A DNA stretch of 64,000 nt from Sphagnum compactum. Lineage: Eukaryota; Bryophyta; Sphagnopsida; Sphagnales. The translations under genes and the position numbers were made by a program. The first letter of the stretch is position 1. Every line of letters starts with the position of its first letter. Where the stretch lies: positions 9,672,001-9,736,000 of the forward strand of contig OZ234497.1 in the NCBI GenBank assembly GCA_965153455.1. The letters are read 5' to 3'. This document shows, in pieces, positions 1-12,489 of this stretch. The notes beneath the pieces were generated by a model. That model saw nothing but the letters and a program-made list of their open reading frames with translations. It had not been told where the DNA came from and did not search any database.

Positions 1-597
1 GTGATGGAGGTAACATGTACATATCATCTATTTGTGAATGAAGTGTAATGGGGTGGTGGGTATTTTGATGGGGAAGTTACAGTTGTGGGCTCCCTTGAAT
101 GACAAAAGTGAGGTGAGTTTGAGGATGTGTTAGCTCTGCTTCTCTCAACTGTTGGAGCATCAGTAAGCAAGATATTTGAGCATTTGGTGCTTTTTGTAAC
201 ATGAGTATCTCTTGGAATAGATGTGTAGCCATGCTGCAGTGCCACGGTACTTGATATTCACTGCTGTGGTTTCAAAATTGTTCTTCCACTTTTGAAATTA
301 AAGTAAACAGATAGTAAAAGAAATCAACTGTCTGTTTACTGATTCATAGTCACTGAGATTTTGCATTGCCAGCCAAAAGTTAGGATGGTACTAGCCTACT
401 CTCCTCTGCTGGAAATCCATTTCTCCAATGCTGCCAGAGGAACAAACAGCAGCTGCACAGGAGCCAATCACACTAAATCAAACTTTCCTGCTAATCAAAG
501 CAATTTCAATGGCATCACACTTCCCACAGTGTGGATTTCTCTCAGCATCCTGAACACAAGTATAACTCAACCCTGGAAGTATGTACGTGGGTAACAT
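1..597. other. Intergenic flank, no gene seen
   Basis: I see no coding region here. The open frames are short and resemble no family I know. The stretch ends at the left terminus of the Harbinger-type element, so it is pre-insertion flanking DNA. Confidence 0.5.
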
Positions 598-1217
598 ATC
601 AGAGTTATCCGTAAAGTCGTTGAAAGAGGGCACGAGAGCCCCCAGTTTGGCTGAAACAGGGGATGAAACTCGAAACTGGGCACAAAAATATACATAAAGG
701 GGTTGAACTGGGTGCCAAACTCTATTTTGGACCAAAACTCAGGGTCAAATGAGTTTGGTCCCCAGTTTGTGCCCAGAGGCTTCACTTGTGCGGGAGCTTT
801 CACTCTTCTCATTCTCAGTAGTTAGAGCTTGCTTGTATGCATTTGAGCAAAACACTTGTTCTTTGAGCGTGAGTGCTTGCATTAGAGCACAAGGATAAGT
901 ATAGCAACAGGTGAGGTGGTCGAGTGCCGAAAGCCCAGGTGCTTTGCATTTTGAAGGAGTGCCGCAAGGGTCACCTGGAGCTTGAGTGCATGCGAAGCAA
1001 AAGGGAGGGACACTTCTGGCAATTTTTGCGCAACCTAGAGCTTCACATTTCTAGATTTTTGCAAGTGAGGTTAGCAGCTTTGATCAAGTTTGTTTGAGAT
1101 CACGTTTCATGCCCAGGAAGAAGATGCTGAATTGTTTTATGAGTGTCGCACTCATGATTTGTCTCTTTAGGGAGCGTTTCTTCTGGCATTGTGGTTTGTT
1201 TCTATTTTTGCAGCAAG

Positions 1218-1672
1218 TTCTATGAATCAATGCAAGAACTTTTTCATTATAGGTTTCTCCAATCACTCAAGTAGAAACCATTGCCTAGACCTTGTAAGAG
1301 CCTTAATGTGGAATTCCAAAGCTCTATCAATTCAAGCTTACTATCACCTCTCCCTGACGAAATAGTCACAGGGCAAATTCTAGCATGCCTACATTTGCAT
1401 AAAAACCCATCTATGTTATGGCGACTATGTCGTGTAAATAAGGCACGGCATGCATCTGTAAGTTAGAGCTTTAGAATGGCAAGATCTTGAGGTTGTCAAA
1501 AGTGAAAACCCGTCTTACCATCAAACGGTTAAGTAGTTGCGTCTTAAAAGGTGCTCTGTTAAAGAGGGGTTGTAATTTGAAGTGGATTGCCTCAATATTG
1601 CTTTGCGTATGCATAACTTGATGGAACCCAAAAAACAAGACAACTCTTGATTTTTGTAAATGCAAGTTCATG
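1218..1672 (+). pseudogene. F-box-like gene fossil inside the Harbinger element
   Basis: Between about 1281 and 1460 the plus strand reads LPDEIVTGQILACL followed by PSMLWRLCRVNKARH. This is the pattern of an F-box helix region: LP.EI....IL..L, then a conserved W-R-.-V.K.W-like segment. The same frame is open upstream from about 1218 except for one TAG. After a frameshift near 1465 a further coding-like stretch (LEWQDLEVVK...) runs to about 1640 with two in-frame stops. F-box proteins normally link substrates to SKP1 in SCF ubiquitin ligases; this copy is dead. It lies inside the transposon boundaries, so it was either captured by the element or belongs to an older insertion. The family call rests on motif memory only. 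Confidence 0.4.
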
Positions 1673-1833
1673 GACAATTTTGTATATGAACTTGCGAGAA
1701 TATAAGGTTTGTATGAATGGATTATACCATCAAAAAATTGAGCTTCTGACTACCTATTTGTGTAAACATTCTGGTTTGCAATTCTAAGGTTTTGTATGAA
1801 TGGCTTACGTGATCATGCATTTTATTTTTTTGT

Positions 1834-2409
1834 GCTTCCAAGTGAGCTTCTAACCACTTTAGTTAGTTAGGGTTGAGTGAAATAACTCTCCAATACAATT
1901 CAATTTAAGAGGATGCCTCCAACTAAACTTTTGACAACTTGTTTTGAGGGTCTAGAGTTCATAGAGCTCTAGGGGTTTTTTTTTTAAAATTATGTTTCCA
2001 AGCGAGATTCTGACTATTCTAGTGAATTAGGGTTGAGTGAAATAACTTTCTAATATAATTCAATTCATTTCTAATGCTTCCAACTAAGTTTCTAACTTCT
2101 TGTTTTGAAGGTTTAAAGTCCATGGAGCTTTGGGGGTATTTTTTAAACAAAAATTTGTACTTCCAAGTGAGCTTCTGACCATTCCAATGAGTTAGGGTTG
2201 AGTGAAATAATTCTTTGATACAATTCAATTCATCTTTGATGCTTCCAAATAAGTTTCTAACCACTTGTTTTAAGGGTCTAGAGTCCATGGAGCTCTAGGG
2301 GTATATATATATATATAATGCTTCCAAGTGGGCTTTTGACCAGTTGTTTTGAGGGTCCATAGTTCATGGAACTTTGCCAAGGGTTTTTTTTTTAAAAAAA
2401 ATTTATTAT
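1834..2409. repeat. Tandem array A, about 160-bp unit, 3.5 copies
   Basis: Successive units begin near 1834, 1994, 2159 and 2321. Each starts with a form of TTCCAAGTGAGCTTCTGACC, passes GAGTTAGGGTTGAGTGAAATAA, and ends with GGAGCTCTAGGGGT plus a T-run or an AT-run. The last unit is shortened. The array lies inside the Harbinger element and has no coding capacity. Confidence 0.85.
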
Positions 2410-2481
2410 GTTTCCAAGGAAAACAACTTGACTATGAGATTGAACATTTGAACAATTGACTATGAAATAGAGCTAGTTGTA

Positions 2482-2910
2482 GGTCTACAACTTTGTGGGT
2501 CCACACAAATTTGGTAATGTGACCATTTGGTTGAATTACCGAAACTTTAATTGAGCTTCCAAATTAAAGGATTTTTTTAAAAATATCTTTCATTTGAATT
2601 GGGTGTATGCATTTTGAGGTTCTAAGGTTGTCAATTGAACCATTTATAGGTCTATAGCTTTGTGGGTCCACACAAATGGTAATGTGACCACTCGGTTGAA
2701 CTACTGAAACCCTAATTGAACTTCCAAATTAGAGGATTTTGTTAAGGTATCTTTCATTTGAATTGGGTGCATGCATTTTGAGGTTTGAGGTTGTCAATTG
2801 AGCCACTTATAGGTTTGCAGCTTTGTGTGTCCACATAAATGATCAATTAATCACTAGGTTGAGCTATTGAAACCCTAATTGAGCCAAAGTCAGGTCTACC
2901 ACTTGGGGTT
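2482..2910. repeat. Tandem array B, about 165-bp unit, 2.5 copies
   Basis: Units share the order GGTCTACAACTTTGTGGGTCC, a CCCTAATTGA-like core, CTTTCATTTGAATTGGGTG and TGCATTTTGAGGTT. They start near 2482, 2655 and 2816. This array is distinct from array A and lies next to it in the same transposon. Confidence 0.8.
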
Positions 2911-4061
2911 TTCATTTGTGTACATGTGAAGACTTGTTTTAGCTACTGAAGTCCTCATTGAACTAGAGTGAGGTTTGCAAGTCACTAGAATTTCAATTCT
3001 AATCATCTATTCTCACATTTGAGCTACTAACACCTAAGGTAATTTTTGTACAATCTGCATTGGGTCATTGAATTTTTTCTTGGGTCTATGGGTGTTGGAA
3101 TTGCACTTAGTAGGACTATGGGGGCTCATTATGGCTTGTATGTGGCAATTGAGTTTATGTTAGGGTTTGCAGGTCGTGGAAATGTTCTTGTGGGTTTGCA
3201 ACATAGTGAGTAAAAGGTTTGAGAATGGGAATGTGTCTGTTTAATGTGGTAGCTTTAACAAATATTACAACATTTAGTGAGGAGATTGTATGACCCAGGG
3301 GAGCTTGGAACTTTCCCAAGGCCAAGATGCTTAGAAGTTGAAGGGGAAGGGACGCATGAAGGAAAAAGTGTAGAAACCCATTGTGGAATCTTTGCACTTG
3401 AATACTATGGCCATTAGCTACAACACCCATTTTGTAACCTATTATAGTGTGAAAAAATAGGTCACATATTTGATTCTAACAGTTGTTTGGAAGGCAATTT
3501 ATAATGATTAAGTGATTGCCTACCCAAACTCACCATTTCATGGGGGAACCTTGAAAGATTGGTTGCGAAATGCCTTAAAGGATCTTAAGACGGCACTTCT
3601 AATGAAGAGGGGACTAAAAAGGCAGTTCTACAATTTGATGTTTTGGCATGACTCAAGGCAATAGATGGTCATGCCACAAGGAATGTACTCAAGTGGAGAC
3701 AAGATTTTATTGATGGGAGACCAGGTACAGTAATAATAAGTCCTAGTTCTCCTAATTCCATTAAGGCAAATTGCCCTAGCCCAACCTTTAGGCTAGCTAC
3801 TCCACCTAGCTCCAGCATGCAGCCTCTTGAAAGGCCAATGATTAAACAAAATATGTTGCAACTCCAATCTAGGTGTCTTGCAACCATGGCATCTTGCTTC
3901 TAAGTGAGCTTGGAAATATGTGATGCATTGTTGGCTACAAAGATGGACATCAACCATGAGTGCAAAAATAAGGTGAAGATCTCAAACTTGAAAGCAGCTC
4001 GAAAGCTAGGAATTTTAGAGGAAGAATTTAGGCACAAGTTAAAGCTTGCCCACCCATGTAG

Positions 4062-5198
4062 TTAGAAGTCCCTAGCCCATTCGTGGTCTTCGAGACTAGG
4101 AAGATGGTCACCGATAACCTCATATGTGAGGTCCATCCTCCTCCTATGTAGGAAGTTATTGAGTAAGGTTCCATATTTGAAGAGGTGTGAATATCTTGGT
4201 TTTGTGCTATCAAACCTTTTCATGAGCCTTTTCCATTTTCTTTTTAGCCCTCCAATACCCCATTCCACTTGCACCATGTAACCAACATGCATCTTGTTGT
4301 ACGCATGCATTGCATCCATGTTTGCATTGGGAATTATCTCACGTCTCCCAATCCTCCACATTATGAACATTTCTTCTCCCATATACCCGGGAACCCAAGT
4401 AGGAACTCAAAGTATTCATCATCATGAGTGAAATATTGCCACCATTTTCGAAAAATGCTAGAGTGCTGAAGAATGTTCACATCATGGTAAAATCTTGGAT
4501 AACCAGAATCTATGTAAATAGACAAGCCTCCATGTTATTCATAGCATTGAGGTTTTTTGTGGCCATTGAACCAAGTCTAGTGACCTAGATCCCGTCAAGG
4601 TTTCCAAATCTCAACTAGGGTCCTATCAATGAACTTGATGCATCTTGGCAACTCTTACAAATAGGACCCTAATGTAGCTCTCTCTTGGGTTGTAGGCCAA
4701 CGGATCTCATCCACAATTACAGAATTAATCCAAGATGAAATGAAAAGAATATCATCAAACACTAAGCTTTTGGCTTAGTTCCACATGAAAAAGTCATATT
4801 TGGTGACATTGTCATGTCAAAGTTTAGAAGGTGTTGCTCAATCTTAGCTTTGATGGTTTCCTAGAAACAATAGGAGTCTCACCTATAGACCATGCAGGGG
4901 TTGGATTGATTGTAGGCACCACAAAGGATGCCAGGTCCTCAAATTTTGTGGTAATGAAGTTAGTCAGGTTTTTGAATAGTGTTGGGGTGGATAGTAGTGT
5001 GGCTAGCACATCTCAAACACCATTAGTTGGGTCCACAGAATGCCCACTCCCCTCCATCTCTATTGTAGTGAATAAGTCTCCAGAAGTACAAGCAATAAAC
5101 CCCACATGAAAGAGCATTGTAGCCTCTTGATCCATGTCATACAAGACTCCATCATAACTTGAGTTTGAAGAAGAACTAGAGCTTGAAGAAGAAGCCAT
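4062..5198 (-). pseudogene. Broken PIF/Harbinger (DDE_Tnp_4) transposase
   Basis: The gene would cut and paste the 0.6-5.6 kb element in the nucleus. Reading the minus strand from an ATG at 5198, the N-terminus has a serine run followed by a poorly conserved segment. From about 4830 downward, family motifs can be followed through several frames: DEIRWPT, CIKFID, TWFNGHKK, IYIDSGYP with HDV, DDEYFEFLLG, and MGEEMFIMWRIGRREI. The longest intact piece is the C-terminus at 4062-4382 (106 codons), with VEWGIGGLKRKWKRLMKRFD and NFLHRRRMD. At least five stop codons and several frame changes interrupt the middle, including a stop just after the first catalytic FID block. The usual G after FID is R here. 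Non-functional. Confidence 0.8.
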
Positions 5199-5609
5199 TG
5201 GTTTAAAAAAAAGAGCAAACAAAACAAGAGAAAAAAATTGCAAGAAGAGAGGTCAAATGAGAAAGAAAAGAACTTGAGAAAATGGAAACTCTAAAAATGA
5301 GAAGAGCAAGAAGAAAAACTAGATGAAGAAAAAAAACCAGAGAAAGAGTTGAAGATGGGAGAAAATTTTGACCCCACATAAACCCTACTAAACCCTTCAA
5401 GCATAAAAAACAGCAATTGTTTTTGGGCAGCCCATGTTCCCTCCAAAAATTCATTTGGTCCCCAGTTTCCAAGTTTTGTCCCCAGTTTGGAAGACTTTAT
5501 CTAGGGACGAACGTGAAAATTGAGGTCCAAACTGGGGGACGAACTGGGGATGACTTTACGGATAACTCTAATACCTATTCACCTGTACATACATTCCCTG
5601 CAATGATTA

Positions 5610-5658
5610 GGTAATTCCTCATGGAAAATGTTAAATGCATCTTCCATGAGGAATTACC
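5610..5658. repeat. Perfect 17-bp stem hairpin
   Basis: The arm at 5610-5626 (GGTAATTCCTCATGGAA) is exactly complementary to 5642-5658, with a 15-nt loop. It lies 38 bp outside the right end of the Harbinger element. It could be a small foldback insertion. Confidence 0.8.
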
Positions 5659-5821
5659 AATCCACAGCCCACTAATGCAGATTGAAAAGTTATAGTGCAT
5701 TCATGTGAGACCTAAAATCGTTTAGGATTGGAATGCTCTCTTCTGCTGTTGATTCTTAGGCAGCAGCCAACTTCACAAGGAAATTGTGTACTAGGCAAGT
5801 GCATACACACCTAGTAATTCA

Positions 5822-6010
5822 CTGGAGAAAATTCCTAAGTGTATTTGCAGGATACCTTATATTCATCACTCTATGTCCTAGAAAAGAGAAAGGACTTTAA
5901 ATCTTTACATTCATGATACTTTTGCCTCATGCTTTACAGTGAGTAAAGCCTACAAGTGGGGGACTTACAAGATACAGGGCTGGACTCAACTACCACCCCA
6001 TCCTCGGCCC
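5822..6010. repeat. Dispersed repeat R1, copy 1
   Basis: AATTCCTAAGTGTATTTG, then GAT.CCT.ATATTCAT, a GAGAAAAGA-like core and, further on, GGCCCCTTATT.TGAGA also occur in the same order at 41866-42236. The two copies share blocks separated by unrelated sequence, so they are old. Type of element unknown. Confidence 0.55.
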
Positions 6011-9000
6011 CTTATTCTGAGAATGGCCACACCCAGGGGCTTTACCCTACGAAAACCAACATGAAGGATTGGCCCTTTCCACCCTAAAGTCCAAGTGTTC
6101 ATCAAGGAAAACCCTCTTTGGGGTTAGCTTTCCAAACAGGTAAATACATCATCTCCAATTTGCATTTTCATCGGAAAAAGTTGCATTCTCACCACAATGC
6201 CCAATTCCATGTGTTCCTGACTAAATTCTCAATTGACATATAGGACCAAGCCATCTGTCCTTGCACATGTACAATGGTCCATGAGTGCCTGACGACATGC
6301 TCAGTTGACATGTAGGATGAGCATTACCTTAAATCCACCAAGTCATTTCTCATTGCAAATGCAAATTCACATGACCAGTCCCTCTTCAAGGACACAAAAT
6401 ATTAAGGTCCAGAATTTTGGGGGTCTATAGATAAGGTGAGAACAAGAAGAAACTTGGATTGTGTAAAGAGTTGGAAAACTTTGAGCCCCTCAGGTTGCTG
6501 CCCATGGAAAAGCCATGTAAACACTTAAACCACCTTTGGCTGCTCATTCAAGTAGGCCATCCATGCAGAGGTGTAGGCTTCCTCCTGACCTTCTGAAGTG
6601 ACAGATGATTGAATGAACCTGACACTTATCACATCTGAATGAAGATCCTGCAAAGTGGAGGAAAATATCCTGCAGCAGTAGCCCAACTGACAAAATTTGT
6701 GTCCAAAATGAACCAGTTGCAAGACAAGTCTCTCTATATATGTACTAAATAACTTCTTACAATTTAAGTTATTCTGAATAGATTTTAGATATGACCCAAT
6801 AATAAGCCTCTAAAGATTTAAGATTGAACAAATCAGGAAGAAATCAGCAAAAAAGGAAAAAAAAGAGACGAAAAGGAAAAGAGAAAAGAGAAGAAGAAAA
6901 GAAGAAAAGATTGAAACAAGAACGAGAACTTTTTAGTGCAAAATATTTTAAAGACAAAGTGGGCTCTGAATGCTCACCACACAAGATTAACAACTCCTTA
7001 AAATAATCATTTTGAAGGTTCCAACTACAGGAGCACCAAATAGAAACATATGTAAAGCAGACCTCTGGTTCAATTTACCAAAAAATTTGAAGGTGTAACT
7101 TTTCCTCTTCAGCAAACTAATTAAGCTTATTGATTGGACAAAGAATAACTCTTTGGAGGTACAAAACCCTTAAGAATCTATAAAAGACTGTTCACTACTC
7201 CAAATCTGCAATAAAAATTATCAATGTTGATGAGGAGAACCTTCCTAACCAGAAGTTCCAGTGCTGAAATTGGCTATGGGAAGTGGTGACTAGGGTGAAG
7301 GCACCTCCTGCCTGTATTCCCACCTGCCTCTACCCTCACTCAAACTGAGCAGGTGCTCAATCTCAATTGTTCCATCAAGGTCAGCTCCAGGGTGTTACCC
7401 TCTCTATCTGCACACATGCTGATAATGTTGACCAAAAAATCAGCTTTCTGCTGCTGCTTCACAGTTTTCCATGCTACAGTATGACATAGTTGGATTATCA
7501 TGAATGAGGAGCAATGTTCCAAATTTCTGTTGGATTCATGGACACTAACAATCTATGAGTTGATGATCATTGCCAAGTTTGAAGTAAAGACATCAACCAA
7601 CCAACCCACCTCTTTGTATGCATTCCTCAGATCTTCAAATGTAGGGCAACGTAACCTGTTCAGTCACCTGACTCCCTTGACCAGAGCTACATCATGTTTG
7701 AGAACAGGCACACCACATCAGCATACAATTCTTAGATGAACCAGGAATATATACTTCAATACTTACAGAAATGTAGCAACAAGATGCTCAAAAACATGTT
7801 CTGTACTAGCAAACTGCTCTCAAAGCCTGGTTAGAAACAAGCCAACAAACCTTGTCACAAAAAGCCTGTTGTGAATATAGCATGTGAACTCCTCCAAACA
7901 TCACAAACTCAGTGACAATCCAATTAGTAATTTTCTGTGAAAAATCAAACAGACAACAGTACACTTATTAGGCATTACGAAGTATAAATCAGAAATTTGA
8001 CAAGCATGCATTTGTGTCATTACTGGATTCTGTTTGGCACCATCAGACACTGTCTGTTACCTGAGAACTGAACAACTTGAACCAAAGAGAGGTTGCTGGG
8101 GATTGAACTCAACAGTACTGAGATGGGGGATCCCAATTGCAGCCACAACCTTGCCTGCACCACCACCCTGCAATTCAGTCCAAGCAATTCAGTAGAAAGG
8201 ATGCACAATAGGATTTCAAAACAGAGTCTTTCCCAGTAGTAACATTATTTGTTTGCAAGCCTCCATGAAATCAAGAAAGATCTGTCAATTACACTACTCA
8301 ACACCATAAGAACCCATGAGATTGATGATTTAGTGTACAAACTTAAAACTTGTATCAACAGCATCTGAGACTGCAACTTGCAGAACTCAAATTACAGGTG
8401 TCATTGACAATCATTGGGCAGCAGGTCATCATTGGACAATGCATATCAGCACATAAGCAAAATATACAGCTGCACATTATCCTCGCTCCAGATCTGAGTG
8501 GTTTTCTCAAGAAAATCAAAAAGAAGAAATGTCCATAAGGAACTCTTGAACCAAAACTTGTGAAATCTCAAGCTATAGTAACAGCTAGACAATGCTGGAA
8601 AGGCCCCATCAGGAAAAAATAAGCATAGAAGTAGTGTCACTTACAGAGCACACATGTGGTAGCCAATTTACAGCAAACAGGACCAGTGTAGAAAGCTGAC
8701 AGTACAAACATGTGAATGCCAGACTAGAATATGACAGCCAAAATACCACAAGTTTTAAAAATTCCATGTAGCCATGGTTGTTGGCAGTAACTCCACAACC
8801 ACTACACATAAGGGCCAAGAAGGAAGAGTCATTCAATATGTTGCCACAATTATCTCAAAGATAGTTCTTACATTTGTCACACAACAATGCAATATTTCAA
8901 CTCTCAGCACATGCCAAGTGAAACACAGAGACATACCTGAGTACAATGAAGCTCGGCTCCAAGCAACCAGCACAACAAAAGTAGACCAGAGAACCAGAAT

Positions 9001-12000
9001 CAGAAGAAAACACAACAAAAGAGTAAATTTCCCCTCCACAATTTTGCACTAACAGGAATGATACTTCCCTGGAGCTTCACCACCAAGTGATAAGAACATT
9101 TTCCAACTGATGATATGCAGATATAAAATACCTAAACCAGTACAAGCAAAGTCCTGAAATTGCATCATTGAATGACATCAGTCCAACTATCTACCTAACT
9201 AATATCAGTTTGATAGTTTCAGCATCCAATTGTTTGCTCATTCCAAACCAAACCAATTCATGCATTGATTCATGAACCAAAATAAACCATAAACCACCTT
9301 ATCTTCTCCTTTCATCATACTCAAATGACTGTCCCAACACCTCAGCAATGTCTTTTGCCTACCTTCCAGCTTATTCTGCAGATCAAGAATGGTAGTGGCA
9401 TCCAAAAGCCATCATTTTACAGGAGACACCGCCCTTCATCCAGGGAGCTCAAAAAGAGAACCTCATAGTGCACTCAAACATTTCCAAGGAGGCTGATGCT
9501 TGGTATAAGAAAAACATTCAAGGGGAATAAAAAATAATCCAAAGTGTGGTATCTTCTTCTCATCCCATGATCCGCCATTTTTTCCCTTCCTCATCAGTAT
9601 AAGTGACAGCAAGCATGTCAAATATATCCAACATTCTCAACAAGCCTAACCCCAAGAGAGCTAGGGCCAGAATTTAAATTGTTGCAGGACTCCAGACCAA
9701 CATATTATGTTACTTGAACATTCTTCAGATAGGACCCTTGAATTGGAAACATCTATTTTCTCCTGACTAGCTACTTAAAACATGAATACCACCAGTCCCA
9801 ACCTCTGACAGCTCAACACTATTACAACAAAATCTGAGCATGAACAACAAAATATGCTTCAAACTGAAAGGATCATGGTCTCAGTTTTCAAAGGTCATGT
9901 TCTCACCAATCTCATTGCAGCACATCCATAAGGAGCAGTAAAATAGGACTGACCATTCCTGTTCCCACCAGTAATCCCAAAAACAATGCAGGCCCAATAT
10001 ATAACCATCCTGGCACTCAGCAGTCCCATTATCACCATGTTGATGTACTGAGGGTGATTGTCATTCCAAATTGAAGTAACCACATTACCAGATAGATAGC
10101 TCATGACACAGCTCTCATGACAAGAACTTTCCAGAACTGTTCTCATGCAAAGATGGTACAAACTGAGGATGCCACCAAAGCATGCACATATAACTCGCAC
10201 CTTTGTTATATGATGCATCCAACCAAAGTCACCACATGAACTGCCCATTGTAGTGTGCATGAACAGTTGAGTGCAAAACAAAGTGTCCCAGATCAATAAA
10301 GGCTACAACAGTGTCAAATCACCAAGCTTTATCAAAATATTGCATTTGAAGGTCCGAATATTGTCACAAACACAATGTGCAATGCATTTGCAAGTATCTA
10401 CAAACAAGATATTTAGACTCATCAACTGGCTGCTATAAGAACGCTGCAACAATTTCAAATCAAGAAGTTTGATCAAAAGTCACATTCAAAAACTCCAAAC
10501 ATTGTCACAAACACCATGTGCAATACATTTACACATATCAATAGGAAAAGATACATGACTCACCAACTGGCTACTATAAGTATGCTCAACAATACTTTGC
10601 ATTGCATGTATTTAAACTTCTGATCACAGAATCATAGTTCTCTGCAACGCATGTTGCCTCATCCACCAGGCCTACGAAGCATTTGCAAGTGGGTAATGTA
10701 TGCAAATATTAATCAAAGAACCATTCAGCTCTGCACAATTCAAAAGAGAACAAGATCTACCCCAAAAAATACAGTTCACAACATTTTGTATAAGTTTCAG
10801 ATTGTTGATGGTAGCATGTCACCCAGGGGTTGACATGCTCTACCACCGCAAGAACTAGAGACAGTCAAAATATCTTTGCAGTTAAAGATACTACAGCCCA
10901 TGTTTGGGAGGCCCCAATTGAGAACTCAGCCACATAAAATGCTCAGGGATAACATGAATGAGCAAGGAGCAATGAGAAAAAGCACCCAGGAAAGAGCCCA
11001 AAAGAACTAGCAAGCTCTGTTACCCAAACTCTAACTCACCAGACTTGTCGGAATCCTGTTAAGAAGAAACACATAGACATGACAGACTGCTACTGTGACC
11101 TTGACGAGATGGCAAAGCAGAACTGCACAAGACTTGAAAACCTTAAACTCAATTCCCACATAATCCTGGGTCTGCTCAATGTCTTCGCCTTGAAAATGAA
11201 CAGATCTTTAAGAAAAGGAATGTATCCCCAAATAATCACCTCCAGGACATAAATAGAGCTCCCAAAGTTGGGACATTGCAGTACAACCAGAAGACCATCA
11301 AACAAAACCAATTGCTGAGCTAATATTGATAAGCCCATGTGACATGAAGACAAAGAAATTCAGAATACTTCCTGACAAATTAATGGAAGAAAATATTGAA
11401 CAAGAGCTACAGTGGCAAACTGCCTCAGTCATCAGGGCATCAGTAAAGCCCATTACAAGTCCAGCACACAAAAAAGATGCCCATTTCACACATCAAATTA
11501 GGAGGGCTTCAGCAAAAGAAAAATCACCAAGTCTACCTTCTAATCACTGGATTGCAAAAAGGAGCTAGGATAGAAACATCATGAAGACAACAGAGATCCA
11601 TAGCTTACATGGCATATCACCCTTCAACACTGGGAAGAGCAGCAGCATCAGCAGCAGCAGCAGCAAGATTCTGGAGTGCACATATACCAAGCCATGCTGC
11701 AATACCATGGTAAATTAATCCACAACTTGATATGGGCAAACTCAATAAGGACAAACTCAATAAGGAAAAGCAACAGCCTATCCACATCAGGACAGCAAGC
11801 ACTGTGAGCACTAATTCAAGCTAATCCATGCTGATTAAACAGTAGCATGGGGCAGTATGGGCTCAAGTGAACAGAACATGGCTTGCAGTGGGGTCAGAAA
11901 CTGCCACTGGGCCTACAACCTGTTAATGGATTGCTGCTCACAGTCAGGGCCTCAGCTACCCAGACACAGATGAACATTAGGTTTGACATACAATGGGCAC

Positions 12001-12486
12001 AAACTAAAAGCAAATGAACACTTGTGTACAGAGAAAAACAAGAGGCAAAGTCACCAATAGGAAAATTGAATACTTCATGGACATGTACAGCACTAGACAG
12101 AAAAAATGACACAAGGAATACTGGCACAAGGAGTACTGGCACTCCTTTCTAATATTTGAAAGCCCATCAAGAACATCAAACAATGAGATGCACTAATCAT
12201 AGACAGTAACACCTTCAAACTACAAAAAGTGCTGGCAAAAAAAATGTTCACAAAGTGCTCAACAAATGACATTTTGTTGAAACTGTAAAGAAGGGGTCAG
12301 GGTCCATTGAAGAAAGCCAAGAGTGTGAATTTAGACTCCATTTCCTTCATGTATAGGAGCATGCCCAGGACAACCTACAGAGACCAGAAGCATGAAGAAA
12401 TCAAGTGCTTGTATTCAGAAACTACTGCCCTGACTGGTAAGTCAAATGTTTCCAACCAACAGGAAAAGGAAGGAGATAATGCATAC
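6011..12486. other. Long stretch without recognisable coding sequence, downstream of UBA2
   Basis: I recognise no protein in this 6.5 kb. The longest open frame, 9895-10296 on the minus strand, has no family features. Much of the plus strand is rich in A and C, so the strand UBA2 is transcribed from is T- and G-rich, as in plant introns. A good splice donor sits at the UBA2 stop codon. Part of this stretch may therefore be spliced 3' UTR of UBA2, but I could not define acceptors with confidence. It also holds A-rich DNA at 6830-6910, a CAG/CAT trinucleotide run near 11640-11665 and a tandem duplication at 10334-10590. Confidence 0.4.
10334..10590. repeat. Tandem duplication, about 140-bp unit
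   Basis: Two diverged copies at about 10334-10450 and 10474-10590 share ATTGTCACAAACAC.ATGTGC, AATGCATTT.CA and CATCAACTGGCT.CTATAAG in the same order. Confidence 0.75.
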
Positions 12487-12489
12487 CTA
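12481..12489 (-). promoter_or_regulatory. Splice donor at the UBA2 stop codon (3' UTR intron)
   Basis: On the minus strand the stop reads CTCTAG followed directly by GTATGC, a good plant 5' splice site whose last exon bases are the stop codon itself. If used, the intron lies in the 3' UTR with the exon junction at the stop, too close to trigger nonsense-mediated decay. I recall UBA2 genes elsewhere having introns and alternative splicing in the 3' UTR, which fits. No acceptor was fixed. Confidence 0.5.

Larger units (their letters stand above)
598..5572 (-). mobile_element. Decayed PIF/Harbinger-type DNA transposon, about 5 kb
   Basis: The ends carry matching inverted repeats: AGAGTTATCCGTAAAGTC at 601-618 and its exact reverse complement at 5552-5569. 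Both subterminal zones hold many short copies of a CCCCAGTTTG-like motif in either orientation (around 637, 680, 760 and 5458-5550), as expected of transposase-binding arrays. Inside, on the minus strand, lies a broken DDE_Tnp_4-type transposase. The plus strand at about 3560-4020 has a second coding-like stretch that could be the remains of the accessory ORF of these elements. PIF/Harbinger elements make 3-bp TNA duplications. If the repeat starts at GAGTT the flanks are TCA and TAA, so the duplication is not perfect. A hAT reading (ends YAGAG, 8-bp duplication) is possible from the ends alone, but the transposase argues for Harbinger. Confidence 0.75.

Noticed and set aside
3155-3430. 91-codon minus-strand frame inside the Harbinger element
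   Set aside because: No transposase or other motif was recognised, and the opposite strand is equally plausible as decayed coding DNA.
9895-10296. 133-codon open frame on the minus strand
   Set aside because: No family motifs and a His/Met/Cys-rich composition typical of chance frames. It lies in probable UTR or intergenic DNA of UBA2.
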